From Streptomyces genisteinicus (GTDB taxonomy: Bacteria > Actinomycetota > Actinomycetes > Streptomycetales > Streptomycetaceae): a stretch of DNA of 64,000 bases. The position numbers and the translations under genes were made by a program. The notes beneath the pieces were generated by a model. That model had not been told where the DNA came from, ran no database searches, and worked only from the letters and a program-made list of their open reading frames with translations. The stretch is from assembly GCF_014489615.1 (NCBI RefSeq), contig NZ_CP060825.1, forward strand, positions 985,001 to 1,049,000, given 5' to 3'. Shown here piece after piece: positions 43,302 to 52,730 of this stretch (its first letter is position 1; each line of letters starts with the position of its first letter).

Positions 43302-43328
43302 GGGAATCTTTACCGCCGACCGGACGTT
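43302..43328 (+). promoter_or_regulatory. SigR-type promoter of rbpA
   Basis: GGGAAT (43302-43307), an 18-base spacer and GTT (43326-43328) match the SigR consensus GGGAAT-N18-GTT exactly. In S. coelicolor rbpA is a known SigR target, induced by disulfide stress, so regulation is well supported. Confidence 0.85.
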
Positions 43329-43389
43329 GACCGGATGACGACGACAGCGACACCTGTCCTGTGGGCGACAAGCCCGGGAGGCACGATTC

Positions 43390-43764
43390 ATGAGTGAGCG
43401 AGCTCTTCGCGGCACGCGCCTCGTGGTGACCAGCTACGAGACCGACCGCGGCATCGATCTGGCCCCGCGCCAGGCGGTGGAGTACGCATGCGAGAAGGGG
43501 CATCGTTTCGAGATGCCGTTCTCGGTCGAGGCGGAGATTCCGCCGGAGTGGGAGTGCAAGGTCTGCGGAAGCCAGGCACTCCTCGTTGACGGGGACGGCC
43601 CCGAGGAGAAGAAGGGCAAGCCTGCGCGTACGCACTGGGACATGCTCATGGAGCGGCGTACGCGCGAGGAGCTGGAGGAGGTGCTGGCCGAGAGGCTGGC
43701 GGTCCTCAGGTCCGGCGCCATGAACATCGCGGTGCATCCGCGCGACAGCCGCAAGTCCGCCTGA
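43390..43764 (+). CDS. rbpA: RNA polymerase-binding protein RbpA
   Basis: A 124-residue actinobacterial RNA polymerase-binding protein that stabilises open complexes with HrdB and group 2 sigma factors. The N-terminal tail and core (TRLVVTSYETDRGIDLAPRQ, YACEKGHRFEMPFSVEAEIP, PPEWECKVCGSQALL) include cysteines that bind zinc in the Streptomyces protein. The sigma-interaction domain has RTHWDMLMERRTREELEEVL. The gene is preceded by a SigR promoter and followed by a 15-plus-bp terminator hairpin. Confidence 0.97.
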   Translation: MSERALRGTRLVVTSYETDRGIDLAPRQAVEYACEKGHRFEMPFSVEAEIPPEWECKVCGSQALLVDGDGPEEKKGKPARTHWDMLMERRTREELEEVLAERLAVLRSGAMNIAVHPRDSRKSA

Positions 43765-43788
43765 CCGGACTCGCGCGGCCGGCACGTA

Positions 43789-43845
43789 CGAAGGAGCCGC
43801 GGGACCGGCGACACCGAGAGGTGCCGCCGGCCCGCGGCTCCTTCG
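43789..43845 (+). terminator. Very long rbpA terminator hairpin
   Basis: CGAAGGAGCCGCGGG (43789-43803) pairs perfectly with CCCGCGGCTCCTTCG (43831-43845). Inside, CCGGCG/CGCCGG and CACC/GGTG extend the stem to 25 pairs interrupted by two A-C mismatches, closed by a GAGA tetraloop. It begins 25 bases after the rbpA stop. Confidence 0.93.
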
Positions 43846-43957
43846 CGTGCTCTTTCCCGCGGCTCCGGCGTGCGGGCTCTCCCCCGGGGCTCCTTCGTAC
43901 GGGCTTTCCTGCGGCTTCTTCGTGCGGGGTTCCGTGCGGCTCCTTCGTCCATGCCCT
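43834..43957. repeat. Five degenerate ~25-bp tandem repeats derived from the rbpA terminator arm
   Basis: The unit starting GCGGCTCCTTCGTRCGGGCT begins at 43834, 43859, 43886, 43911 and 43936. The first unit is the right arm of the rbpA terminator; the others diverge by several bases. The 402-bp gap between rbpA and the FxsA gene (43765-44166) holds this array and, to its right, GC-rich sequence with no supported gene. Confidence 0.8.
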
Positions 43958-44166
43958 TCGCCGTGCGCTCCCCTCAGGCCGGAGGCGCAGGGCTTCGCGT
44001 GCCGTACGGGTGCGGCTGTGCGCCCGCACGGGGAGCGGAAGACGGGGACCACCGGGCGCGGGCAGAATGCGGCGGCGCGGCGTGTGCCCGCCCGGCGCCG
44101 CCGTTCCCAGAGGGGCGCCGGCGGGGGGCCCGGGGCGGGAACTCCCGTCCCGGGCGCGCCCCGGGC

Positions 44167-44772
44167 TCAGGGAGTGAGCGGCGGCCTGGGGGTCTCGTCC
44201 GCGGGCGGCTCGTCGCGCACGATGACCTCGCCCTGGACGACCTTGCCGTCCGGGCGGCGCATCCGGGCCTGCTGGAAGGCCCCGCCCAGGGTCTCCGCCG
44301 AGACCGCGTTCATCCGGCGCTCCAGGGAGCGTTCGGCGGAGCGGGCGAGACGGGTGCGCACCGGTGGCAGCAGCAGAAGCAGGCCGAAGAGGTCGGAGAC
44401 GAGGCCGGGCAGCATGAGCAGCAGCCCGCCCAGCATCAGCAGGCCGTTCCCCTCCCCGCGCGACGACGGGGCCGCGGAGGCGCCGGCGGGGCCGGTGCCG
44501 AAGGGGTCCGCGCCCGGCGTGCGGTCCGGCGCCTGGCGCTGGAGCGTCTCGGTGAGGTTGGCGAACGCCCGGCGCCCCGCCCGCTTGATCACCACCGCGC
44601 CCAGCACGATCCCCGCCACCAGCAGGGCGAAGACCGTGAAGCCGCCGGCCGCGCCCGCCACGAGCGTCAGCAGCCAGATCTCCAGGACCAGCCAGGCGGC
44701 GATGGAGAGGGGGATGAGGGTGCGGGCGCGTGAGCGCCCGCGGGCGGTCGGGGTGGGTGCACCGGTCGTCAT
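44167..44772 (-). CDS. FxsA-family membrane protein
   Basis: A 201-residue FxsA-like protein; E. coli FxsA when overproduced relieves F-factor exclusion of phage T7, and its normal role is unknown. Helices lie at about 20-38 (IPLSIAAWLVLEIWLLTLV), 44-63 (GFTVFALLVAGIVLGAVVIK) and 112-135 (LLMLGGLLLMLPGLVSDLFG). The family motif GLLLLLPPVRT follows. The C-terminus is polar. ATG 44772. It lies 46 bases after the ppm1 stop in the same direction, and probably is co-transcribed. Confidence 0.88.
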   Translation of the reverse strand: MTTGAPTPTARGRSRARTLIPLSIAAWLVLEIWLLTLVAGAAGGFTVFALLVAGIVLGAVVIKRAGRRAFANLTETLQRQAPDRTPGADPFGTGPAGASAAPSSRGEGNGLLMLGGLLLMLPGLVSDLFGLLLLLPPVRTRLARSAERSLERRMNAVSAETLGGAFQQARMRRPDGKVVQGEVIVRDEPPADETPRPPLTP

Positions 44773-44818
44773 GCTCCCAGTGTGCCTGGGCGGTCGCCGG
44801 GGTGGCGTAAGGAAAAGA

Positions 44819-45616
44819 TCAGTGGCTCGGGGGCCGGCGGCCCAGGAGCCGCCCCGCGCGGCTTCCGACCCCCCATGCGGTCACCCGCCAGAGCGCCTCG
44901 ACGACGATGTCCCGGCTCATCTTCGAATCCCCCAGCTCGCGCTCGACGAAGGTGATCGGCACCTCCACGACGTGGAAGCCGGCTTCCACGGCGCGGCGGG
45001 CCAGGTCGACCTGGAAGCAGTAGCCCTGGGAGGCGACCTCCGTGAGGCCGAGGCCCTGGAGCGTCTCGGCGCGGAAGGCGCGGAACCCTCCGGTGACGTC
45101 GCGGATGGGGACGCCGAGCAGCATCCGGGAGTAGGTGCTGCCGCCGCGGGAGAGCATCTCGCGGTGCTTGGGCCAGTTGACCACGCGGCCGCCGGGCACC
45201 CAGCGGGAACCGAGCACGAGGTCGGCGCCCTTCAGGGCGGTGAGCAGCCGGGGCAGTTCCTCGGGCTGGTGGGAGCCGTCGGCGTCCATCTCCACGAGCA
45301 CGCCGTAGCCGCGCTCGATGCCCCAGTCGAAGCCAGCCAGGTAGGCGGCGCCGAGCCCTTCCTTGCCCTTGCGGTGCAGGACGTGCACCTGCTCGTCGGT
45401 GGCGGCCAGTTCGTCGGCGAACTTGCCGGTGCCGTCGGGGCTGTTGTCGTCGGCGACGAGGACGTCCGCCTCGGGCACGGCGGCGCGCACCCGCGCGACG
45501 ACGGCGGTGATGTTCTCGGCCTCGTTGTAGGTCGGGATGATCACCAGCGCCCTGCCGAGCGGGCCGTACCGCCTCCCCTGGGGTCCACCATGGGGAACCG
45601 CACCACCGTCGTTCAC
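44819..45616 (-). CDS. ppm1: Polyprenol monophosphomannose synthase Ppm1
   Basis: A 265-residue GT2 glycosyltransferase that makes polyprenol-phosphate-mannose from GDP-mannose, the donor for protein O-mannosylation and for late lipoglycan steps. The GT-A motifs are IIPTYNEAENITAVVARVRA, VLVADDNSPDGTGKFADELA, the DXD-type VEMDADGSHQPEELPRLL, LGSRWVPGGRV and VTGGFRAFRAETL. As in Streptomyces, it lacks the fused acyltransferase domain found in mycobacteria. GTG 45616 has AAGGGG six bases upstream. Confidence 0.93.
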   Translation of the reverse strand: MNDGGAVPHGGPQGRRYGPLGRALVIIPTYNEAENITAVVARVRAAVPEADVLVADDNSPDGTGKFADELAATDEQVHVLHRKGKEGLGAAYLAGFDWGIERGYGVLVEMDADGSHQPEELPRLLTALKGADLVLGSRWVPGGRVVNWPKHREMLSRGGSTYSRMLLGVPIRDVTGGFRAFRAETLQGLGLTEVASQGYCFQVDLARRAVEAGFHVVEVPITFVERELGDSKMSRDIVVEALWRVTAWGVGSRAGRLLGRRPPSH

Positions 45617-46114
45617 TGCTGCCCCTTAAAGTCCGTACGCAGGTCCCCACCATAGCGAGCGCTCACGGCGCTCAGCAGGGAGGCGGCGGATCACGGGGCG
45701 CGGAGCGGGAACTGCGGATCGGGCCCGGCGCCCTTCGGGCCGACCTGGGGCCCGCTGGCTGCGGGTCGACCGAGAGCCGTTGTCTACTGAACGCCGGGCC
45801 CCACCCGGGTCGCACCTGCCGGCCGGCTGAAACCTTCCCTCTGTCTCCGAGGCGCTGGCGCTGGACCTGGCTCCCAGTGGTGGTGCGCCGGTGCGGCACA
45901 CCACCCCATGGCCCAGTGGCGTTCGGCGACTGCGTGGACGGTGCCGGTCGGACGTCCTGTGGTGGACCCGACCGAACCTACCGGCCCGTGGGCGCTCGCT
46001 GTCAACAGTCGCGCCACCAGCGGGAATCAGCCGAACCAGCAGGTCAGACAGGAAGATCCGCAGGTCGAGGCGGACGGGAGAGGGCCCGGGCGGACGGGAC
46101 GAAATGTCCGTACG
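45617..46114. other. 498-bp intergenic region upstream of ppm1
   Basis: No gene supported on either strand. A perfect 6-bp inverted repeat, GAGCGC-tcacg-GCGCTC at 45657-45673, lies 41 bases upstream of the ppm1 start and may be an operator or a leader hairpin. I see no clear terminator after the amidohydrolase and nothing else structured. Confidence 0.5.
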
Positions 46115-47740
46115 TCACCCGTTCGGGCCCTCGAAGACGGTTCGGCCGCCCACCACCGTCCGCAGGCAGCGGGGCAGGTCGGCGCCGGGTGCCAGGTCGG
46201 GCAGACCCGGCGTCCCCGACCGGGGGTCGGTGGACCAGCGCGCGACGCGGTCGTCCGGCGCCTGGACGACGAGTGCGCCGGTGCGCCAGACCGCGTAGTC
46301 CGCGGGGGCGCCCGGGACCAGCACTCCGGCGTCGTCGCGGCCCACGGCCCGCCAGCCCCCGCGCGTGTGGGCGGTGAAGGCGGCACGGACCGAGACCCGG
46401 TGCTCGGGGGTGCGGTGGAACGCCGCCGCCCGGACGGTCCCCCACGGGTCGAGGGGGGTGACCGGGCTGTCGGAGCCGAAGGCCAGCGGCACTCCGGCAC
46501 GCAGCAGCGCGGTGTACGGGTTGAGGGTGCGGGCCCGGTCGGCGCCGAGCCGCTGCGCGTACATGCCGTCGGCGCCGCCCCACGCGGCGTCGAAGGCGGG
46601 CTGCACCGATGCGGTGAGACCGAACTCGGCGAAGGCGGCGACCGTCTCGGGGGTGAGCATCTCGGCGTGCTCGACGCGGTGGCGGGCGGCGCGCACCCGG
46701 GCGAGGCCCAGCTTCCCGGCAGCGGCCCGGACGCCGTCGGTCACCGCGGTCAGGGCGGCGTCGCCGATGGCGTGGAAACCGGCCTGGAGCCCCGCCTCGG
46801 TGCACGCCACGACGTGGGCGGCCACGTCGGCCGCCGCCAGGTGCGCCGTGCCGGTGTGCGGTGCGTCGGCGTACGGCTCGTGGAGGCAGGCGGTGTGCGA
46901 GCCGAGCGAACCGTCGACGAAGAGGTCGCCGGCCGCCCCCGCGGCGCCGAGGGCGCGCGCGCGTTCGACGTCGAGGTCGGCCCAGTAGCCGACGACGCGA
47001 GGGCCGGGCTCCTGGTCCGCGAGCGCGAGGAGGCCGGCGAAGTCGTCCTCCGACGAGATGCGGGGCCCGCCGCACTCGTGGACGGTGCCGATGCCCAGGG
47101 AGGCGGCACGGCGCAGGGCGGCGCGCTGGGCGTCGGCGCGCTGGGCGGGCGACACGGCTCCGTACGCGGCGTCCCGCACGGCGTGGTGCGCGTCGCCCGT
47201 CAGCGGTTCGCCGTCGCGGAAGCCGGCCATCGCGCGGACACCGGGCACGAGGTCGAGCATCGCCGTGGTCACGGCGGCCGAGTGGACGTCGATCCGGGTG
47301 AGGTACAGGGGGCGGCCGCCGGTGAGCTCGTCGAGCTCGTCACGCCGCGGCGGGCGGGCTTCGGGCCACCGCGAGGCGTCCCAGCCGTGTCCGGTGAGGA
47401 TGCGGTCGCCGGGGCGGTCCTGGGCGTGGGCGCGGATCAGGGCGGCCGCCTCGGCGAGCGAGCCGGCCCGGGAGAGGTCGAGGCCGGTCAGCGCGAGGCC
47501 GGTCGCGGTCGTGTGCATGTGCGCGTCGGTGAAGGCCGGGGTGACCAGGGCGCCTTCGAGGTCCACGACCTCGTCGACGCCGGAGGCGAAGGCGTCGGCC
47601 GCTCCCTCGGAGCCCACCCAGGCGACATGCCCCTTCTCGACGACCATCGCGGTGGCGAAGGGGTCTGCGGGGCTGTGGACTTCTCCACCGCGCAGCAGCA
47701 CGGTGCGGTGGTCGCTCTGGGGGGCGGTGCTCTGGGTCAT
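46115..47740 (-). CDS. YtcJ-type amidohydrolase
   Basis: A 541-residue metal-dependent amidohydrolase of the YtcJ group, with unknown substrate. An N-terminal beta domain (TVLLRGGEVHSPADPFATAM) precedes the metal-binding VTPAFTDAHMHTTATGLALT (HxH near residue 73), GHGWDASRWPEARPPRRDEL, ECGGPRISSEDDF, FHAIGDAALTAV, RVEHAEMLTPETVAAFAEFG and PLAFGSDSPVTPLDPWGTVR (metal aspartate). ATG 47740. It is downstream of, and in the same direction as, the Lrp gene, 200 bases away. Confidence 0.9.
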   Translation of the reverse strand: MTQSTAPQSDHRTVLLRGGEVHSPADPFATAMVVEKGHVAWVGSEGAADAFASGVDEVVDLEGALVTPAFTDAHMHTTATGLALTGLDLSRAGSLAEAAALIRAHAQDRPGDRILTGHGWDASRWPEARPPRRDELDELTGGRPLYLTRIDVHSAAVTTAMLDLVPGVRAMAGFRDGEPLTGDAHHAVRDAAYGAVSPAQRADAQRAALRRAASLGIGTVHECGGPRISSEDDFAGLLALADQEPGPRVVGYWADLDVERARALGAAGAAGDLFVDGSLGSHTACLHEPYADAPHTGTAHLAAADVAAHVVACTEAGLQAGFHAIGDAALTAVTDGVRAAAGKLGLARVRAARHRVEHAEMLTPETVAAFAEFGLTASVQPAFDAAWGGADGMYAQRLGADRARTLNPYTALLRAGVPLAFGSDSPVTPLDPWGTVRAAAFHRTPEHRVSVRAAFTAHTRGGWRAVGRDDAGVLVPGAPADYAVWRTGALVVQAPDDRVARWSTDPRSGTPGLPDLAPGADLPRCLRTVVGGRTVFEGPNG

Positions 47741-47829
47741 GGGCCAACCCTATGGTCCCGTGCGGGCCGGGCCGGGGCCGGTACCCCGGCGGCCGGACGG
47801 GCCCGCACGGCACGGCCGGCGCCGCGGCG

Positions 47830-47996
47830 GGCGCGCCCCGTGCAGGGTCGACGGCGCGACCGGTGCGGCGACGGACACGCCCCGGACGGGATCGACGGCA
47901 CGACCGGAGCCGCAGGACGGGCGCGCCCCGTGCGGGGGCGTCAGGAGGACTGGATCCGCGGCGGGCGTGCCTCGTACGGGGTCGACAGGACGACCG
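47830..47996. repeat. Four degenerate repeats of the lrp 3' end
   Basis: The sequence GGCGTGCCTCGTACGGGGTC plus GACAGGACGACCG, inside the last codons of the Lrp gene (47963-47996), recurs beyond the stop codon as a partial copy at 47920-47942 and fuller copies at 47874-47906 and 47830-47863. Spacing is 43-46 bases. On the minus strand the copies still read like variants of the protein's VVLSTPYEARPP tail. Confidence 0.75.
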
Positions 47997-48390
47997 TCGT
48001 GCGGGTGGAGACGCCGGACAGCGAGCGGATGCGGGTGAGCAGGTTCTCCAGCTCGTGGGGGGTGCCCACCCGGACCTTGAGGATGTAGTTCTCGTCGCCG
48101 GCGACGCTGTGGCACGCCTCGATCTCCGGAACGCCGGCGAGCCGGTCGGCGATGTCGTCGGGAGCGCTGGGATCGAAGGGCTTCACCGAGATGAACGCGG
48201 TCAGCGGCAGGCCGACCGCCTCGGGATCCACGACGGCGGCGTATCCGCGGATGACGCCCCTCTGCTCCAGACGGCGGACGCGCTGATGCACGGCCGACGT
48301 GGACAGGCCGGTGGCCTTGCCCAGGTCGGTGTAGCTCATCCGCCCGTCCTTGACGAGCAAGTCCACGATCTGCCGATCCAGCTCCTCCAT
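47941..48390 (-). CDS. Lrp/AsnC-family regulator
   Basis: A 149-residue feast/famine regulator: helix-turn-helix at residues 1-60 (MEELDRQIVDLLVKDGRMSY, LGKATGLSTSAVHQRVRRLE) and RAM ligand domain 65-140 (IRGYAAVVDPEAVGLPLTAF, ENYILKVRVGTPHELENLL). It binds amino acids or related effectors and regulates transport or catabolism. ATG 48390; the ribosome site is weak. It diverges from the hypothetical gene at 48628 and may control it, the amidohydrolase, or itself. The stop lies within a local repeat array. Confidence 0.92.
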   Translation of the reverse strand: MEELDRQIVDLLVKDGRMSYTDLGKATGLSTSAVHQRVRRLEQRGVIRGYAAVVDPEAVGLPLTAFISVKPFDPSAPDDIADRLAGVPEIEACHSVAGDENYILKVRVGTPHELENLLTRIRSLSGVSTRTTVVLSTPYEARPPRIQSS

Positions 48391-48627
48391 GCGGATCAAC
48401 CTATTGCCCCGAGGGCCCCCAGGCACAGCCCGGGGCGGCCTCGGCGGCTCGCGGACCGGGTCCCGGCCGTGGCAGCGCCGCCCCGACGGGCCCCCGTGTG
48501 ACGAACGCCACAGGTTTGCCCAACGGTCCGTCGTGACCTCGCGGTTACCCGGGCCGCGCGAGGGGAAGTGCTTGCTGTGGTCGAGGCCACAAGCGCCTGA
48601 TCGGCCCATCCGAGGGGGAGATTCTCC

Positions 48628-49032
48628 ATGCAGAAGACCAAGCACGACGGCCGCACCGAACTGGAGCCCGTCGATTCGGCCGACGGAGCCGAGTCCGAGG
48701 AGTTCGACGCGTACGACACCTTCGGCATGTACCGGGTCATCTGCCCGGACTGCGCCCAGCCGATCGCCCTCCTCGCCGACGAGGAGGTGCTCCCCGAGCA
48801 CGCCCGGGTCCCCACTCGGTGGAACCCGTTCGGACTGGCCGAGTGCGCGGGCACCGGCCGGCCGTCGTCGGACGCGCGTCCGGCGGACGAGCACCTGTCC
48901 CACCAGGACCAGGACGCGATCGTGGTGCTGACGCTCCCCCAGGGCCTGGACTGGCGCACCCAGCCGTTCTCGCACGTCGGCGGCCCGGGGTCACGGCCGA
49001 TCAAGATGGTGCCGCTGCGGCAGGCCGCCTGA
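48628..49032 (+). CDS. Small CxxC protein of unknown function
   Basis: A 134-residue soluble acidic protein. One CxxC (YRVICPDCAQPIALLADEE, about residues 37-55) suggests half a zinc site or a redox pair; a lone cysteine follows at AECAGTG. The C-terminal half has DAIVVLTLPQGLDWRTQPFS. I do not recognise a named family, though it looks like a conserved Streptomyces protein. ATG 48628 has GAGGGGGAG upstream. A strong terminator follows the stop. Confidence 0.8.
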   Translation: MQKTKHDGRTELEPVDSADGAESEEFDAYDTFGMYRVICPDCAQPIALLADEEVLPEHARVPTRWNPFGLAECAGTGRPSSDARPADEHLSHQDQDAIVVLTLPQGLDWRTQPFSHVGGPGSRPIKMVPLRQAA

Positions 49033-49044
49033 CGCACCGTCCGC

Positions 49045-49078
49045 GCCCGGGGACCGCGAGGGGTCGCGGTCCCGGGGC
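49045..49078 (+). terminator. Terminator after the CxxC gene
   Basis: GGGACCGCGA (49050-49059), loop GGGG, TCGCGGTCCC (49064-49073), extended beyond one mismatch by GCCC (49045-49048) and GGGC (49075-49078). Confidence 0.85.
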
Positions 49079-49382
49079 GTCGCGCATGCTCCCGCCCGAC
49101 GGGCGGGGTGCGTACGGTCCGGACCGGCGCGCGATGCACGCGGGCGGTGACCCCCGCGCGGGCGCGGGCGTCGGCCCGGCACGAGACCGGTGTACTCCCC
49201 GACGGGGAGCGGTGCCCGGCGCCTGACCGCCCCGGTGCCCGAAGAATCGGTTCCGCACCCGGCCGGCCCACCGATCCACGCCGATCTCCTGCGGCTCCGG
49301 GCGAGCCGCGGCGGGACACTGCCCGGGTACCGCGACCCGGAGTGGAACCGTCTCGCGGCACCTCGCCCGGGAGGCGGGCGGG
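49079..49382. other. 304-bp gap, possible 76-codon reading frame
   Basis: Between the terminator and the end of the acyl-CoA dehydrogenase I find no firm gene. GTG 49190 opens 76 codons on the plus strand (containing HADLLRLRASRGGTLPGYRD), whose middle reads more protein-like than its ends, but it lacks a ribosome site and overlaps the dehydrogenase 3' end. Confidence 0.3.
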
Positions 49383-50555
<1,173 letters not shown>

Positions 50556-50916
50556 TGCGGCGCACTCCTCCCTGTCGGGCGCTGCGGCGGTCGCGCGCGC
50601 AGGGTGTCGGGGCGCGCCGCCGGTTGTCCTGCCAGGCCGATGCTGCCCTTCCGGATCACGAAAGAGGCTGGTTGGCGGCTGTGGCGCGTCGAGTATGCCC
50701 GATCGGCGGGCTGCCGTCACCAGGTACCGGACACCTGCCGATCTTGGAATGCCGGCGGCCGGGGCGGGAGCGGCGAGGGGCGGGCCGGTTCACCGGATGG
50801 CGACGGCCGGCGGTGCACGGGACGCCGGCGGCTCGCCGGGCGGGGCTGCTCGCGCGACGGCCGCGGGCGGGCCGGTTCACGCCACGGCGGGGCCGCGGGC
50901 CAGGGCCCGCAGCGCG
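50556..50916. other. 361-bp intergenic region with a 14-bp direct repeat
   Basis: Promoter region of the acyl-CoA dehydrogenase on its left. GCGGGCCGGTTCAC occurs at 50780-50793 and 50867-50880, 87 bases apart, within otherwise GC-rich sequence. No gene or clear hairpin is supported. Confidence 0.5.
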
Positions 50917-51057
50917 TCAGAGCAGGCCGAGCCGGGTGATCAGCACGGCCAGCACGACCACCAGGGTCCAGCCGAGGACGTGCTCCAGGACCGCGGGCCC
51001 GTCGGGACCCCCGGTGCGGGTGCGGGCGGCGGCTGCGGTTGCGGCGGTCGAAGTCAT
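50917..51057 (-). CDS. SCO1431-family small membrane protein
   Basis: A 46-residue protein: a polar, Ala/Thr-rich N-terminus (MTSTAATAAAARTRTGG), then one membrane helix near the C-terminus (VLEHVLGWTLVVVLAVLITR) ending GLL. It matches what I recall of the SCO1431 family, of unknown role, and its position between the acyl-CoA dehydrogenase and the C39 peptidase fits. ATG 51057 has GAGAG upstream. Confidence 0.8.
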   Translation of the reverse strand: MTSTAATAAAARTRTGGPDGPAVLEHVLGWTLVVVLAVLITRLGLL

Positions 51058-51193
51058 GGCGCTCTCGATCGGGTCGGTGTCGTCCCCCGGGACCCCACCA
51101 CAGTGCCAGCCGGGCCGGGCCGTGGGGTAGAGACGTTCGTCACCCCCGCGGCCCGGCCCGGCGCCGCTCACGGCTCGCGGACCGGGCCCGCCG

Positions 51194-52558
51194 TCAGTGC
51201 ACGCCGACGGCCTCGAGCGCCCTGCGCTGGGCCGGCGTCGGACGCACGGGCCAGAACAGGTAGCAGATGCCGCCCGTGCCGGAGACGACCCTGCCGCTCG
51301 CGTTCAAGCGCTTGGTGCGCAGCCAGATCCGCTCCCACTCGGCGCGGCGGTAGACCCGGCGCACCGCCTCGTTGCTCGGCGAGGCGGGGTCGTTGGCGAC
51401 CACGTCTCCGTCCGGGGTGAACCCGACCACGGTCATCAGGTGTCCGGACGTGCCGTATCCCGCGCCGGTCAGTTCCTTCTCGAGGAAGGACTGCGACGTT
51501 ATGGCCGGGATGCCGGCACGGACGAGCGTCTCCAGGTCCGTCAGCGAGGTCAGCCGGGTGACCACGGCGCTCATGTCCCGGTACGTCGCGGCGTAGGCCG
51601 CGTTGAACGGCCAGTTGCCGCAGCCCGCGTACTGGTAGTCGTACGTGAAGCGGGCGGCGTGGCACACCTGCGGGTCGTCGAACTCGGGGTTCACCCAGGC
51701 CAGTTCCGCGGCCGTCGGCCCGCGGCCCCAGTACTCGACGATCATCTGCGAGGAGGTGGGGCTGCACCACGCCTCGCCGCCGTTGTCGTACTCCGGGTAC
51801 TGGCCGACGTGGGTGTTCTGCGAGTAGCGCGGCACGTCGAGCTCGCGTGCCGGGCCCGGTACGGAGGCGGGCACCTCGAACCGGTCGGGGACGTCGGACG
51901 CCATGGCTCCGAGCCGCCACACCGTGGGCGTGAGCCGGGTGCCGGGCCTGCGGTAGAGGGTGACCCGGAGCTGGTACGAGGTGAGGCGCAGCCCGCTCGC
52001 CGCGTCGTCGACGGCGAACGTGTCGGTCCACACCGACGCCTTGCCGTCGCCCTGGTCGTCGACCGAGGTGCGCCGGATGTCGCCGTCGCCCGAGGCCCAG
52101 TGCCCCATCACGAACCAGGGCGTCCGGCCTCCGTCGGAGTAGCGTCCGCTCAGTTCGATGCGGATCCAGGTGCCGGGCGGGGTGTCCGCGTTCCAGGAGG
52201 CGACGGCCTCCGTGGCGGGCACCGCCGAGCGGTGCTCGGGCGATGTCCAGGTCGCGTACTCCCAGCTCTGGGTGCGTCCGGTGTGGGGATCGGTGATCTC
52301 GGCGCTGCCGAGGGGTGCGGCGATCACGACCCCCGGGCGGCGGCCCGCGACGGCCCGGACGCCCGCGGCGTCCCCGCAGCGCCAGTCGGTGTAGGTGGAC
52401 CAGAAGCGGTTGTCGACGGTGCGGGGCGCAGCCGGGGCGGCGGTGGCGGCCCGGCGCGGGGCGGCGGCGCCGGCCGGGGCCGCGGAGCCCAGGGCTCCGG
52501 CGCTCGCGGCGGCGACCGCGGCGCCGATGACGGTTCTGCGCGAAGCGGGTCTGGCCAT
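51194..52558 (-). CDS. Tat-exported C39-family peptidase
   Basis: A 454-residue secreted protein. The twin-arginine signal SRRTVIGAAVAAASAGALG is within the first 26 residues, with cleavage near GAAAP. Residues about 45-220 form a beta-rich N-terminal domain (WIRIELSGRYSDGGRTPWFV). The peptidase_C39-like domain has the catalytic cysteine 265 in GGEAWCSPTSSQMIVEYWG, histidine in SGHLMTVVGF (about 395) and Asn-Asp in VVANDPAS. Unlike bacteriocin-maturation C39 domains it is not fused to an ABC transporter, so it is a free extracellular enzyme; substrate unknown. ATG 52558 has GGGGG upstream. Confidence 0.9.
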   Translation of the reverse strand: MARPASRRTVIGAAVAAASAGALGSAAPAGAAAPRRAATAAPAAPRTVDNRFWSTYTDWRCGDAAGVRAVAGRRPGVVIAAPLGSAEITDPHTGRTQSWEYATWTSPEHRSAVPATEAVASWNADTPPGTWIRIELSGRYSDGGRTPWFVMGHWASGDGDIRRTSVDDQGDGKASVWTDTFAVDDAASGLRLTSYQLRVTLYRRPGTRLTPTVWRLGAMASDVPDRFEVPASVPGPARELDVPRYSQNTHVGQYPEYDNGGEAWCSPTSSQMIVEYWGRGPTAAELAWVNPEFDDPQVCHAARFTYDYQYAGCGNWPFNAAYAATYRDMSAVVTRLTSLTDLETLVRAGIPAITSQSFLEKELTGAGYGTSGHLMTVVGFTPDGDVVANDPASPSNEAVRRVYRRAEWERIWLRTKRLNASGRVVSGTGGICYLFWPVRPTPAQRRALEAVGVH

Positions 52559-52730
52559 GGGACCCCCAAGTCGGGTGCTCGTCAGTGGGGCCACTATCCC
52601 GGCTGCGGCGGCGGGCGGCCAGCACTTCGGAGACGCGTCGACGGAGCAATATTGGTCTGGTCCACTGAAGGTCCGCCTTCCGTGGCACCGGGCATGACCT
52701 GCGGTGTTCACGGTCCCTACGCTGGTGCGC

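Noticed and set aside
43834..43957. CRISPR array
   Set aside because: Units are contiguous and degenerate without unique spacers, and no cas gene is near.
51194..52558. Bacteriocin-processing peptidase
   Set aside because: It is a Tat-exported stand-alone C39-like enzyme with no ABC transporter or precursor peptide nearby.
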